From Silene noctiflora (lineage: Eukaryota > Streptophyta > Magnoliopsida > Caryophyllales > Caryophyllaceae), in NCBI GenBank assembly GCA_009801015.1, contig VHZZ01001187.1:121140-142374 (forward strand): a DNA stretch of 21,235 bases. The letters are read 5' to 3'. Positions 1-10,323 of this stretch are shown here, piece after piece. The stretch's first letter is position 1. Each line of letters starts with the position of its first letter. A program made the translations under genes and the position numbers. The notes under the pieces are model-generated. The model had not been told where the DNA came from and did no database searches. It was given only the letters and a program-made list of their open reading frames with translations.

Positions 1-699
1 GAAAAATAACTGCAAAAAAAAGAAAGCATTGTAGTGGAAGAAGGAAAAAACAATATAAACAAATAAAATAAAAGATCAAACACATAAAGTGGCCGATATA
101 AACAAAAACAATGTAAAATGTAAAAAAATGTAAAAAATAAAAATAAAGAAAAAAATACCCCTCCCCCCGAAAAAAAAACAATGTAAAATGTAAAAAAATA
201 ATGTAATACTTCACTATGCACCAACACCCAAAAAACAAAACCAGAAGTACCTTCCCACCACTAACACTCTCATCCCCTCACACCTCTAACACCAACTCCG
301 TCACCTATTTCCAATCAATCACTAACCTGTCAAGTGCTAATACCCAAGCAGCTCACTACTAATCTGTCAATGATGAAAAAGAGGTATGGAGTTTTTTTAT
401 TTTACAATTGACTATTAAATTTGTATCATAATTCATAATGTTTAATTAAATAGTGCAATTTACCTTGATACATAATGTCTACTATATATGTACAACAACT
501 TAGCTTATTTGAGATAATATATTAAGATTTTTGATTATTCTAACCAAGATACATAGATGATTATACTTTATAAACACCAATTTTGCACCTAAGTAATGTG
601 TCAGCATATTTCACAAAATTAAAAAAATTTCATTTAAGTGTTAGCATACACAATATGCCTCAAACGCACCCGTGATTTTCACGGGTGAAAAAAAACTAG
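1..699 (+). mobile_element. Helitron 3' portion with terminal hairpin and CTAG end
   Basis: Arms CACCCGTGA (667-675) and TCACGGGTG (679-687) form a perfect 9-bp hairpin with a 3-nt loop. Then come eight A residues and CTAG (696-699) followed by T at 700, the Helitron 3' layout (hairpin, short spacer, CTRR, insertion before T). The body extends leftward; the 5' TC end is not identified, so the left limit given is only the window edge. No Rep/helicase coding is seen, so it is non-autonomous or truncated. It lies in an intron of the mtKAS gene. The left part is A-rich, with a repeated word 'aatgtaaaatgtaaaaaaat' near 110 and 180. Confidence 0.65.
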
Positions 700-802
700 T
701 TTGGCTAAAAAAGATTTTATATGTGAATTTGCAATAGACAAGAAAGTTTCCAAACTAATAGCAAAAAAGAAAGGAAATTTAGATCATATTAGACCAACTG
801 AC

Positions 803-3761
803 CTCCAAGACCATAACACCAGAACCTTCGCCGATTCTGTAAGACAGGAATATAGTCAGTGCAACTAATAAAAAGCATTTAATTATAAAGGAATAATTAG
901 TTATTTTAACATGTAAATTAGTGTCTACTGTATAATACGCAATAAGAAAGTTTCAAACAACATCTTACACAAATCCATCTCGTCCAGAGTCGAAAGGCCG
1001 AGAGGCTTCACAAGGAGAGGAATTGTATTTTGTGGACAAAGCCTTAAGCCTGCATGTTACAAGAATAACCAAAATTTACTCCTTTGTATAGTGAAGGCAT
1101 CTTCAGATCACGTTACCATATTGTAGTAACAAATTGGGGTTGAGTGATAAATATACTAATATAGTAATGATGAAAAGGCATTCCTAGAGTAATTAGAAAC
1201 CAAATCTAAAGTTGCTAGTTTGTTCCTCCCTTTTCTTACAGAGGGCTGTCGTAAAAATGTTGTCTCAGTCTGTCTAGCAATTATTTTCCCTAACAATTGT
1301 TGATTACAAATAAGCTCACTTTCCAAAGATTTTCCATCTCATATTGGAGTGATACCTGCAAAAACCAGCTAAAGATAAGGCATCAATGCTGGCCTCTGTT
1401 CCACCGGCCACCATGACATCTGCATCTCCAAATAGAATCATTCGAGCAGCATCTCCAATGGAATGTGCTCCAGTCGCACAAGCTGTCACTGCAGCATGAT
1501 TGGGACCCTAGATTTTCAAACAAGGCTATGCCTAGATATCACTTTATTGGATCAATCATGATTCCGAAAGAGAAACATGTCTGGAGAATTACATCTATCA
1601 GCCACATTAAAGTATGAATTTGAAATCGCAACAGAGTAATGGCACATAATAGGCATTTATGTCCCACTGCCAAAGATCACTCTACAGTTCCTCATTATTT
1701 CATCCAAGACCAGAGTAAATTACTTGAGCTGACACGGGTAGAATATAGTAGAAAAAAGCCAGATCAGATTTTGGCCAAGTGGTCACCATCAAGAGGTGCA
1801 TGGCCTTGATAATACATTCAGGAAAGTAATTGACCATCTCAAAGCTCACTGTGTACCAATCGCATCTCTTCCTCTAAGCCTATAGCAGGTTTGGAATATC
1901 TACAACAAAAACTAAAGGATTGCTAGACAACGCTATTGGAATTTCAAATAACTGATTTCTCATTTACAAACACCTGCATCTACCACTTAGCAAGAGACAT
2001 AAAATATACAGAAAGGTGAAGTGTTGAGGCAGTAAGCTCAGAAGGTATAACTAACGAAATTCAATATAACGAGTTGAAATGAATTGTTTGCTTCTAATAA
2101 TACCTGCAATCCATACTTCATGCTCACATGACCAGAAGCCATGTTGATCAGTATCCTAGGAACGAAATATGGACTCAGCCGCCGAAGACGCTGCAAACAA
2201 GGCAAAAACTCTCGTAATGATTTAACTTTGTGCTTTCCAATATTTGCATTCTATAATATGATTTGTCATCATTTAAAAGCCACACATTCTGGATTGCCAA
2301 CAAAAAGAAAATGCTTCAAGGCACAAACCTTTTCACAAATCAACTGTGCAGCATCTACGATATCACTCATGCTTCCAATACCACCTCCAATTGATACCCC
2401 CTGTATCTTCTAGTTAGCAAAAAGACAAAACCTAGAAATAACATTTTGCAATAATGATTTTTTGTGAAGGAAACTCACCGTTCTTTCTTTCTGGTCTCTT
2501 TCAGTTGGAGCCCAATTCGCATCTCTAAGGGCCTCATCAGCAGCACATAGAGCATACCCGATGAACCTCGAAACTGACTTATGCTCCTGATTTCAAATAG
2601 TAAGAAGAAAGCAGAGAGCATAAAGCAAAGAAAGCTGATTATAGTAAAAAGAACCAATAGCCCGCTTAATGCCACCTCACTATATAGAATACGCCAGTAA
2701 TGAACACGAGAAACCTTCAGATTGTTTGTTCAGAATTAAATAATCTCAGGCTCTCAGTAAACAACACAACACCAGTACGAACACCCAAAAAGATAGAGAG
2801 CTCTTTATCTTAATAACCCCAACAAAGATTCATTAGAGAATTTTCGAGTATGATAGCAAGAGAGTCAAGCACCTTATGTAAGTATCACCAATGTGTAGTT
2901 TAATTTATTATGCAATCTGTAAACTTAGTAAGACAGCCTCTTTGCATAAGCAGGGATGCTGCTGCAGAAGTATAGCCTATGCCACTCATGCTCGTTCAGA
3001 AATATCCAGACAGGTGTGTGTCCAAGGGTCTAGACTCAGCTACTTATTTTCACGAAATCTGGACATTTTGGCTTAAAATGAGATATCCAAGTGTCACGCT
3101 CATGCCTCAGTGTCAAGTATAGGTGAGGGAATCAGAAGAGCCAGAGTAACAGAGAGTATAACCTCTTTGCTCAAGAAGTTGTCTCATGGAATACGAACTG
3201 TTTAATATAAACCCAATAGAACACAGTCATACCAGATCAACCTAATTTCATTTCCTTATTCCCGGGAAGAAAATAAGATAAAAGAAAGCAACTTCAACAA
3301 AGGAAATGTGTATACAAAACAACAACCTTAGGATTATGCCACAGCAGGTCATTGAATTCACCAGGATTAGTTCCAGTAGGAACAATTGCAGCAACTTTGG
3401 AAGTAAGCTGATCAAAAACATGAGACCGCGTTTCGACATCGAAAGCATCCAACTTAAGATCATTAGCAGTAATACCTCTAACACCACATTCGCCATCAAT
3501 CAATCTCTTCCATGTCGTCTCAACACCACAACCAAGTGGCGTTACCATCCCTAACCCTAAACATGATCATCACACAGATTACTTAACCTATTTTGACACA
3601 ATTTTAAAGAAACAGCTAGTTAAATAGAGAAAGGAGAGAGAGTTACCGGTGACGACGACGCGGCGGCGGTGAGGTAGACGAACCGTAGATGATGTGGAGA
3701 GGAGACGGTAGAAATGGAGGCGAAAAGGGAGGATTAAATGACGCCATTGATGTTTCGCCAT
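803..3761 (-). CDS. mtKAS: Mitochondrial 3-oxoacyl-ACP synthase (mtKAS), 5' eight exons, gene continues past the left edge
   Basis: Condensing enzyme of mitochondrial type II fatty acid synthesis; in plants this pathway supplies octanoyl-ACP for lipoate. Exons, read on the minus strand: 3761-3647, 3556-3327, 2586-2479, 2400-2329, 2190-2104, 1507-1356, 1049-969 and 836-803. They total 879 nt, giving 293 residues in one open frame, and all borders are GT..AG. The N terminus is Arg-rich and lacks acidic residues for about 38 residues, as in a mitochondrial presequence, and runs into [15 protein letters not shown]. The active-site signature [18 protein letters not shown] lies in the 1507-1356 exon with nucleophile Cys214. 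[16 protein letters not shown] and [18 protein letters not shown] follow. The last visible exon ends at VMVLE with a donor at 802, so roughly 165 residues, including the catalytic His pair, should lie left of position 1. The start is the first ATG in frame with the presequence. Family is certain; the mitochondrial isoform is very likely rather than plastid KAS I/II. Confidence 0.93.
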
Positions 3762-4374
3762 TGGAGCTAATTGAGCTCCTGCTTAAACCCTTAAACCCTA
3801 ATTATTAGTGCGAAGTGTGCGGAGGAGTGTACAAGTGAGCTTTGAGCTCGGATAGATGCGAAGTTTACGTTGGGTTTTGAGCTCGGCTTGTAAATTCATC
3901 TTGGTTCATTATCGTATTGAGTCCTCATTTGGTGATAGGTCAGGTCGGATTCGATTGGGTAATTACATATCAGATTATCATCACATATATTTTATTTTGT
4001 ATTTTTAAGTTTGAATCAATTATTTTATAGGATACAATTGTTTTAGTTTTAACTTAATTAAAACAATTAAGATGGTTGACAATATTAGGCTTTCTTTTGA
4101 TATCAAAGTAATTTGTTATCGGTCATCCATCGGATTGATCAATATCGGATCACTAGTCATCTCAGATCATTGAGAGTCAAGTTCAAGTTGGGACAAATAT
4201 ATTTTATAGGTTACTCGTATATATTTAACCTTGGGCCGGGTTGAGTTTCAAATGATTCATGTCACAGTTCTTTAACCGGGTCAATTAATTATACATTACT
4301 CGTATTATCTTGCCCACGTCAACACTTGTCCATAATAGTTGTCCTTGAAAGACGTGCGTCATCAAAAGGGATAT
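3762..4374. other. mtKAS upstream region
   Basis: A telo-box-like AAACCCTAA at 3793-3801, common near the start of plant housekeeping genes, lies 32 nt before the mtKAS ATG. The rest is AT-rich with no ORF of note. No clear TATA is seen for mtKAS, as is usual for housekeeping promoters. Confidence 0.45.
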
Positions 4375-4697
4375 TGTAATACTCTACTGAACTGAATACG
4401 TTATTTGGGTGAGGTATCCCCTTGAAGAGGTCCATTGATAGACTTAAAATCTCATTAGTGCTTATAGGGTTTGTAAGTATTACTCATATCAACATAGTGT
4501 ACTTTGTTTTCTGATTATCCATACAAAGAGAACTCCACGGTTAAACGTGCTTGACTGGGAGTAGTCTTAAGATGGGTGACCTCTTAAGAAGGTTCTCGGG
4601 ATCCTCATGAGTGAGGACAAAATGCGCTGAAAATGACTCATGTTAATCTGTGTGCCATGTACACAGCCTGTCGAGCTACCGCTCTCGACCTTTTACA
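4375..4697 (+). mobile_element. Cassandra-type TRIM solo LTR carrying 5S rRNA-like sequence
   Basis: The 323-bp unit starts TGTAATA and ends TTTTACA. It is flanked by 5-bp near-duplications, GATAT (4370-4374) and GATAC (4698-4702). Its middle (about 4528-4600) follows plant 5S rRNA: AGAACTCC, GTTAAACGTGCTTG, GAGTAGTCTTAAGATGGG and TGGGTGACCTC. LTR words such as CTCATTAGTGCTTA and GAGGACAAAATGCGCTG also fit Cassandra. Cassandra elements are non-autonomous LTR retrotransposons whose LTRs carry Pol III 5S promoter boxes. Only one copy is in the window, so it is a solo LTR left by LTR-LTR recombination. Confidence 0.88.
4528..4600 (+). promoter_or_regulatory. 5S rRNA-derived internal Pol III promoter region within the LTR
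   Basis: The region aligns with the internal control region of plant 5S rDNA: box A-like GTTAAACGTGCTTG, intermediate element GATGGG, and box C-like TGGGTGACCTC. Several substitutions are seen relative to 5S (for example ACGG for GCAG before TTAA). It is not a functional 5S gene. Confidence 0.7.
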
Positions 4698-4988
4698 GAT
4701 ACTCCATATTAAAGCAGTTTAAGACAAAAACCGAAGACAGCATAAATATAATTTTCTCTTTGATTAGACATTTAGAGTTTGTTTAATTACATTCTTAAAA
4801 TCACATGAATTGTACCAAGTATAGTTCAAAAAACATAAAAAGTAAAACTTGTTAGAACTTGTTTTGAGTTTCACTTCCGTGTGAAATTTTACTACATGCA
4901 ATCAAATTTTTTTACTACTTTACATAAAATGCAATTCATGGAGAAAACTACCAAACGACCCTTACTTATTGTCGTATTTTTGCATGCA

Positions 4989-5063
4989 GCATGCTCAATT
5001 ATTATTATTATTATTATTATAATTATTATTATTTTTTTTTTGGCAACATGCATGCTCAATTAT
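4989..5063. repeat. ATT microsatellite bounded by a 14-bp direct duplication
   Basis: GCATGCTCAATTAT occurs identically at 4989-5002 and 5050-5063, bracketing an (ATT)n/poly-T tract. This suggests slippage or duplication in the XCP promoter region. Confidence 0.7.
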
Positions 5064-5268
5064 AAAACTAAGGATCTTACTCTTTTCCATCCAGCATGTT
5101 CTTAGGGAGACAATGTATGACAAAATATCCTTCCACTCCAAGCTTTACTACAGAACTATGCTTTAAGCTAAGACACCATATACTTATACTTGTACGTAAA
5201 CCAATCACCAACTTTTTTACTTAAAAAAACAATAATAATAATAATCTTTAAATTACATTTTCATTTAC

Positions 5269-5275
5269 TATATAA
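5269..5275 (+). promoter_or_regulatory. TATA box of the XCP-like gene
   Basis: TATATAA sits 57 nt before the start codon at 5332, leaving a short leader of roughly 25-30 nt with a CT-rich stretch. It is the only good TATA element near this start. Confidence 0.6.
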
Positions 5276-5331
5276 TCTCACCCTATTTCCTACAACTTCT
5301 CATCCTCATTTCTCACTAACATACTGATAAA

Positions 5332-7404
5332 ATGGCAATCCACCCTTTCGGAAAATTCCTCATCCTTTCCGCGACAATAACTTTATTATTCACCTGTAGT
5401 AGCGCGAATATTGATGATAATCATCATGACCACCATTTCTCTATAGTAGGGTACAAGCCACACGACCTATCATGTATCGATAAGTTAATTAGATTATTCG
5501 AGTCATGGTCGGAGCGACATGGCAAGATATACCATAGTATTGAAGAGAAGTTGCATAGGTTTGAGGTGTTTAGGGACAATTTGGAGCATATTGATGAGAC
5601 TAACAAGAAAGTCAAGAATTATTGGTTGGGCTTGAATGAGTTTTCGGATTTGACCCATGAAGAATTCAAGAACAAGTATTTGGGCCTTAAAGCGGATAAA
5701 CCAACAAGTGGTAAAGCCTCAGAATTTAGTTATAAAGATGTCCAAATTGAAGCCCTGCCTAAAAATGTTGATTGGAGAAACAAGGGTGCTGTTACACCTA
5801 TCAAAAATCAAGGATCTTGTGGTGAGTAGTTAATAATTGTCCTTTTTATGTACATGTCAACTAGTTTAACTGTTTAGTCATGAAAGGTGGGGTTCGCATA
5901 ACCTGGTGCAAATTCCGTCAATTGGCCTTGTGAGTTGTGACTCTCTTTTACACCCAAAAAAGAAAAAAATTATCGTTTTATATAGGATTGTACATGTCAG
6001 ATAACTTGATTAGTAAAGTCATTCAGTGGTAGTACCCGTCACTTAAATTGGAAATTGGTTAATATTAAGTTTGTTCTGGGGTGTGTCAAGAAACCATCTC
6101 AACCAAAAGTTCAAGTGATGGTTGGAGTTCCAAGATCGATTTTATACGCTGACACGCCCCTTACACGAATGCCCTTTGGGCTTCAAGTGTGGATGCAACC
6201 GTAGGCCTCCCTATACCTGGTGCCAACCTGCAAATATTATAGCTCTATATGACTATTATGTGATATAGACGTGTCAAACAGGTTAGGTGACTTCGGATCA
6301 AGTCATTTTAAGTTATATTTCTTACTTAGCATTGGTATTTTTAGGTTCAAAAGTCTAACATATGCAACATGAGTGTTTTAGAGAGAAAATTCATTTAGAG
6401 TAAATTGTGAGATGAGCTAAAGTGTGGATGTGGTATGATCTTTGTAGGAAGTTGCTGGGCCTTTTCGACGGTGGCAGCAGTGGAAGGAATAAACCAGATT
6501 GTGACCGGAAACTTGACTGCACTTTCGGAGCAAGAATTGATAGACTGTGACACTGAAAATAACAGTGGTTGCAATGGAGGTCTCATGGACTATGCTTTTC
6601 AGTATATCATGGGAAGTGGTGGACTTCATAAGGAAGAGGACTATCCTTATCTGATGGAGGAGGGTACTTGTGACAGCAGCAAGGTATACTTGCGGTATTA
6701 TATATCGGCTTCAACCTTGAAACCGTGATTGTTGCAGTCTAATCTCGGTCATTACGATCATAATGTGACCAGTGATCTCGAAGTATTCACTGTCAGATTA
6801 TGATTGTTGCATCCTAAATAGGCGCAACATCGTCCCAAAACCTAATGATGCCTACATGAGATTGTCGGTGATCATGTTTTGCTAATGATGATTAAGCTAT
6901 GTTCCCATACTACTTTAATTTGTTACTCATGGATGTACCATTCAGGATTTCAACGAAATGATCAGCATTGACGGCTACCATGACGTACCAGCTAATGATG
7001 AAGCAAGCCTCATCAAAGCTCTTGCTCATCAGCCTGTCAGTGTAGCTGTGGACGCTTCTGGTAGAGACTTTCAGTTCTACAGCGGGGTAATTATCCTTTT
7101 CTTATCTTACTGTCTCCGTTCCAACAAATACAGTTGCGTACACCTAACTCAGAGACTTAATATTGGTAACTTAATTTGGGTGCAGGGAGTTTTCGATGGG
7201 CACTGTGGAACCGATTTAGATCATGGGGTCGCAGCAGTCGGATATGGAACAAGCAAGGGATTGGATTACGTAATAGTGAAGAACTCTTGGGGAAGCAGAT
7301 GGGGAGAGAAGGGATTCATTAGGCTGAAGAGGAGTACTGGTAAACCAGATGGTCTCTGTGGTATCAACAAAATGGCTTCTTACCCTACTAAGAAGACCAA
7401 CTGA
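5332..7404 (+). CDS. XCP2-like: Papain-like cysteine protease, XCP1/XCP2 (xylem cysteine protease) type, complete
   Basis: Exons 5332-5821, 6448-6683, 6946-7086 and 7186-7404 splice to a 361-residue preproprotein, close to the usual 355-360 of XCPs. Order: signal peptide (about 1-25), I29 propeptide with an exact ERFNIN spacing (E72, R76, F80, N83, I87, N91) and GLNEFSD (100-106), and a mature C1A domain from about 142 (LPKNVDWR). The oxyanion Gln160, catalytic Cys166 (GSCWAFS), His302 ([11 protein letters not shown]) and Asn322 (VKNSWG) are all present. There is no granulin domain and no KDEL tail. [18 protein letters not shown] and [12 protein letters not shown] match XCPs best. In Arabidopsis this family degrades tracheary-element contents during vessel autolysis in the vacuole. 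The catalytic-Cys codon lies just after the first intron, which splits the preceding Gly codon. An unusual His/Asp cluster (DDNHHDHH, 28-35) follows the signal peptide. XCP1 and XCP2 cannot be told apart here. Confidence 0.94.
6078..6260 (+). repeat. Interspersed-repeat-like segment in XCP intron 1
   Basis: GGGGTGTGTCA (6078-6088) and TGACACGCCCC (6150-6160) are inverted with one mismatch. They are followed by ACACGAATGCCCTTTGGGCT and AAGTGTGGATGCA, words I associate with repeats found across plant genomes. The element class is not known to me. A second piece at 5886-5975 (GGGGTTCGCATAACC, GTGAGTTGTGACTCTC, then an A-rich tail) looks like a SINE tail but lacks a proper box A. Confidence 0.35.
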
Positions 7405-7778
7405 TACTTTTACTGCAGTGAAATCTTCCTGGCAGTAACAACCAGCTGCTACTTACTGATGTTGCTAATTGTGTTGTGTTCTCTTTGAATTTATTATGTT
7501 CTTTCAAATCTGAATAAACATTGACATTTTCTTTTTCATATCAGCAATTGTTCATTCTTGAAAAGAAATACGAAATAGCATAATTCATGCCGCAAATGCA
7601 TGTAACCAGTATATATCTCGGAAAAAAAATACAGCTGAGCAGAGCAAAAAAGATCTACATGTTTTAAAATAAAAGGCATTATTTTAAATAATACTCCGTA
7701 TAGACTTCTGAAGTTTGTTATGTACTCGGAATAACCTTTCCTAAAACCGAACCTGAACTAATATACCCGTTTGCTAAG
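7405..7778. other. Convergent 3' spacer between protease and phosphate transporter genes
   Basis: This short region must hold both 3' UTRs. Only the plus-strand AATAAA is clear; no canonical AATAAA is seen for the minus-strand gene. It includes the word 'aatactccgtat', which recurs in Caryophyllales DNA in my experience. No coding potential is seen. Confidence 0.5.
7513..7518 (+). terminator. Polyadenylation signal of the XCP-like gene
   Basis: AATAAA lies 109 nt after the TGA, preceded by T-rich near-upstream sequence. It falls in the 374-nt convergent spacer between this gene and the phosphate transporter on the other strand. Confidence 0.5.
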
Positions 7779-9676
7779 CTAGACATTTACGCTCCCATTT
7801 CCATTTGCACTTTCATCATGTTCATACTCATTCTCTTCCAAGGACCTCCCATTAGTCTCGGGTGTACAAAAATAAGTGACTGCAGCTCCCACTAGAGAAA
7901 TCACACCTAAAATCACCAATGTGATTTTGACTCCAAGTGCTTTTGGGTAGCCATCCGTCTTTTTATCATGAGACGCCCATAAAAACCCGATTGCCCCAAT
8001 GATAGCGCCAACCTTACCAAAGGCCCCGGAGATCCCGTGGCATGTGGTCCTAAACCTGGCAGGGAAGAGCTCTGCTGGAACTATGAATGTTGTCGTGTTT
8101 GGCCCGAAATTGCAGAAAAAGAATATAAGCCCATATAAGATCATAAAGCCAATTCTTACCCCTTTGCTATTTCCATCCCAAAAGTAATAGTAAGGCACTC
8201 CGGTGGCGAATAATACAACCGTCATGAGTGCGAATCCAAGAATTTGAATCTTTCTTCTCCCAATTCTGTCAATGAGAAAAACGGTTGCCCAATACCCCGG
8301 AATTGTAGAGCATACGGCTAGGATTGCTTGAAATCTGGCAACATTGTAGGCTTCTCGGAAGGCATTTACGTCTTGAGGTTTAGGAAGGGCGAACTTGTAA
8401 ATTTGGGATTGCAAGAGGTTAGTGCTGTAGAAAATGATGTCCACTATCAACCATGTGGCAGCGCATGAGAAGAGATCTCGGCCATGACGCTTGAGGAACT
8501 GTTTCGAGAACAGAGGATATGTCAGAGGAGGTAGGATTAAGGGCGTTGTTCCGGAGGAAGTTTCTTCCATCATTTGGGCCATGGAAACCTCTATCACCTT
8601 CTCCATGTCCTTAGCTGCTTGAACCACATTGCGCTCCACTAGAGCTGTATACCTTTTACATCCCATAGAGAATCAAGTATTAGGAACCTACGTTGTTCAG
8701 ACTCGGCTTTAAGCGTTACATTTAAGCGTTGTTCAGACTCGGCTTTAAGCAAATAACAAGATAAAGGAAACGAAGAGGTACACAGTCGAACTCTTACATG
8801 AACAACAAAAAATTTCCAAATACCCAAATAGATTTATAGTGAAAATTGCATTCATGGTTATGACTTCACAATAAAGACCAATGCATCAAATTCAGAGAGC
8901 CATTTTTTCTATTTTCATATCAAAATCCGAGAGTAAAGAATAACGAATTTTTAGCTCAACCGGAGACAAAAACTACGAAAATTATGGAAGTACCTGGCAG
9001 ATTCAGGCATCATCATACGCCAGTAAAAGGTGACGGCAGCAGGAACACCCCCAATCATGAGTATGATCCTCCAAGCCAAGTCAGCGACCTTGGGCGTATG
9101 ATCACTTGACGCATTTGTCACACGATCACAGATTGCACAAACCACCATTATAACCGTTGAGCCAAACAATATTCCTAACCCTTGCATTGAGAACACGGCT
9201 GCTATGAACGCGCCACGTGTTGTTTTATTGGCAAACTCGGACATGATGGTGGCTGACAAGGGGTAGTCCCCACCAATCCCGATCCCAAGTATGAACCTAA
9301 AGAAGGAGAAGCTGACTAGGACACATGTCCTAGAAGTACACACCGAAAATCCACACCCAAATGAGCTTAGCACCATTAATGCTAGAGCTATGCCATACAC
9401 CCGTCTGCGGCCGATTAAGTCCCCAAGGCGGCCGAATATGAGCTGCCCTATAATGGTCCCAAGGAGGGCCACCCCCAACATCGTGGAGATGACAACAGGA
9501 GGGATCATGTACTTGCTGTGCGGATAATATATCCTGCCGAGAAGTATAGTAACAGGTGCGATACAAAAGAGATCATATGAATCAGTGAAGAGGCCCATAC
9601 CGGCAATAATTATCGCCTTGAAATGGTAATATTGTACCTTTGTCGTGTCGAGTACTGAAAGAACTCTTAAACCCAT
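7779..9676 (-). CDS. PHT1;9-like: High-affinity phosphate transporter, PHT1 family (PHT1;8/PHT1;9-like), complete
   Basis: H+/phosphate symporter of the major facilitator superfamily, expected in the plasma membrane. Exons 9676-8994 and 8652-7779 join within an Arg codon (MPESAR/YTALVE) across a 341-nt intron, giving 518 residues; PHT1 proteins are usually 510-540. The family signature GGDYPLSATIMSE is intact at 135-147. Also visible are GMGLFTDSYDLFC (26-38), the sugar-porter-like GRLGDLIGRRR (82-92), the conserved helix-7 Asp at about 299 (WLIVDIIFY), FCNFGPNTTTF, PAELFPARFR and the C-terminal ETNGRSLEENE. Twelve hydrophobic segments are expected around a hydrophilic central loop. The N terminus (SVLDTTKVQYYHFKAI) and loop (NVVQAAKDMEKV) resemble PHT1;8/9 more than PHT1;1-like members. 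PHT1;8/9 act in Pi uptake and translocation under starvation. Two P1BS motifs lie upstream. The start ATG gives the standard family N terminus. Confidence 0.94.
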
Positions 9677-9759
9677 TTCTACTATTGAGTTTCTAGTTCA
9701 TTAGCTTAAGAGCTCTATACACTCGACCACCCAATATACACTTGTTAGACGTCCCTATC

Positions 9760-9767
9760 GGATATAC
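9760..9767. promoter_or_regulatory. P1BS (PHR1-binding) motif upstream of PHT1
   Basis: GGATATAC fits GNATATNC, the palindromic site bound by PHR1-type MYB factors under phosphate starvation. It lies 84 nt before the PHT1 start codon. If the TATA at 9896-9902 is used, the motif would be in the 5' UTR rather than the promoter proper. Confidence 0.5.
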
Positions 9768-9895
9768 ATGTAACACCAGAAGGTAAAATACATGTCCGAG
9801 GTTTTACATAATGCGCACTTAAGGGAAAAAAGGCAAAAAGGTAGAAGAAAATATATATTTTTAGTAACTAATAAAAGAGTTTAAGATCTATATAT

Positions 9896-9902
9896 CTATA
9901 TA
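9896..9902 (-). promoter_or_regulatory. Possible TATA box for PHT1-like gene
   Basis: TATATAG on the minus strand, about 220 nt before the ATG. The surrounding DNA is AT-rich and partly palindromic, so this is a weak assignment. Confidence 0.3.
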
Positions 9903-9983
9903 AATCTTAAAAGGAAGCGAAGACGAAACGACATAAACGAAAGAGATTGGTTGAGTTTATATCTTGTGGGGATATATGAGTGT

Positions 9984-10323
9984 GATAATTAGCTAATTTG
10001 AAAAATAAAAGCAGCATTTGACAAATGACAGATGACAGATGACGGGCAAAATTGAAAGTATAATATAACTACAAAATTCTAGCTGCATATCATATCATTA
10101 GACACAGACAAATTCTGCAATCTCCGTTTAAGTTAACACGGGTCAAGTATGATAAATGAAAAAAAGAAGGAAGCCCAGAAACTAACAAAAAGTTTGTCTT
10201 ATATATGGAAATGTGAGCATATTTGAGCTGTTTTATTCGTAAGACGGATACTGCCGTCCTAGGAGAGACTTAACGCGATAATTGGCTAGTTTGAAAAATG
10301 AAATCAACATTTGACAAATGACA
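9984..10323. repeat. Two 47-bp direct repeats upstream of PHT1
   Basis: Copies at 9984-10030 and 10277-10323 differ at 5 of 47 positions and share GATAATT and CATTTGACAAATGACA. The spacing is 293 bp. The first copy continues into a short CAGATGA tandem (10027-10042). Confidence 0.75.

Noticed and set aside
476..495. Possible 5' end of the left Helitron (TCTACTATATATG)
   Set aside because: It resembles some Helitron starts but follows G rather than A, and would make an improbably short element; not supported.
2141..2413. 90-codon plus-strand open frame
   Set aside because: Antisense shadow over two mtKAS exons (2190-2104 and 2400-2329); no family resemblance.
3306..3554. 82-codon plus-strand open frame
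   Set aside because: Lies opposite the 3556-3327 mtKAS exon, whose protein matches KAS well.
4528..4600. Functional 5S rRNA gene
   Set aside because: Only part of 5S is matched, with several substitutions, and it is embedded in a TG...CA LTR with flanking duplications, so it is Cassandra-derived.
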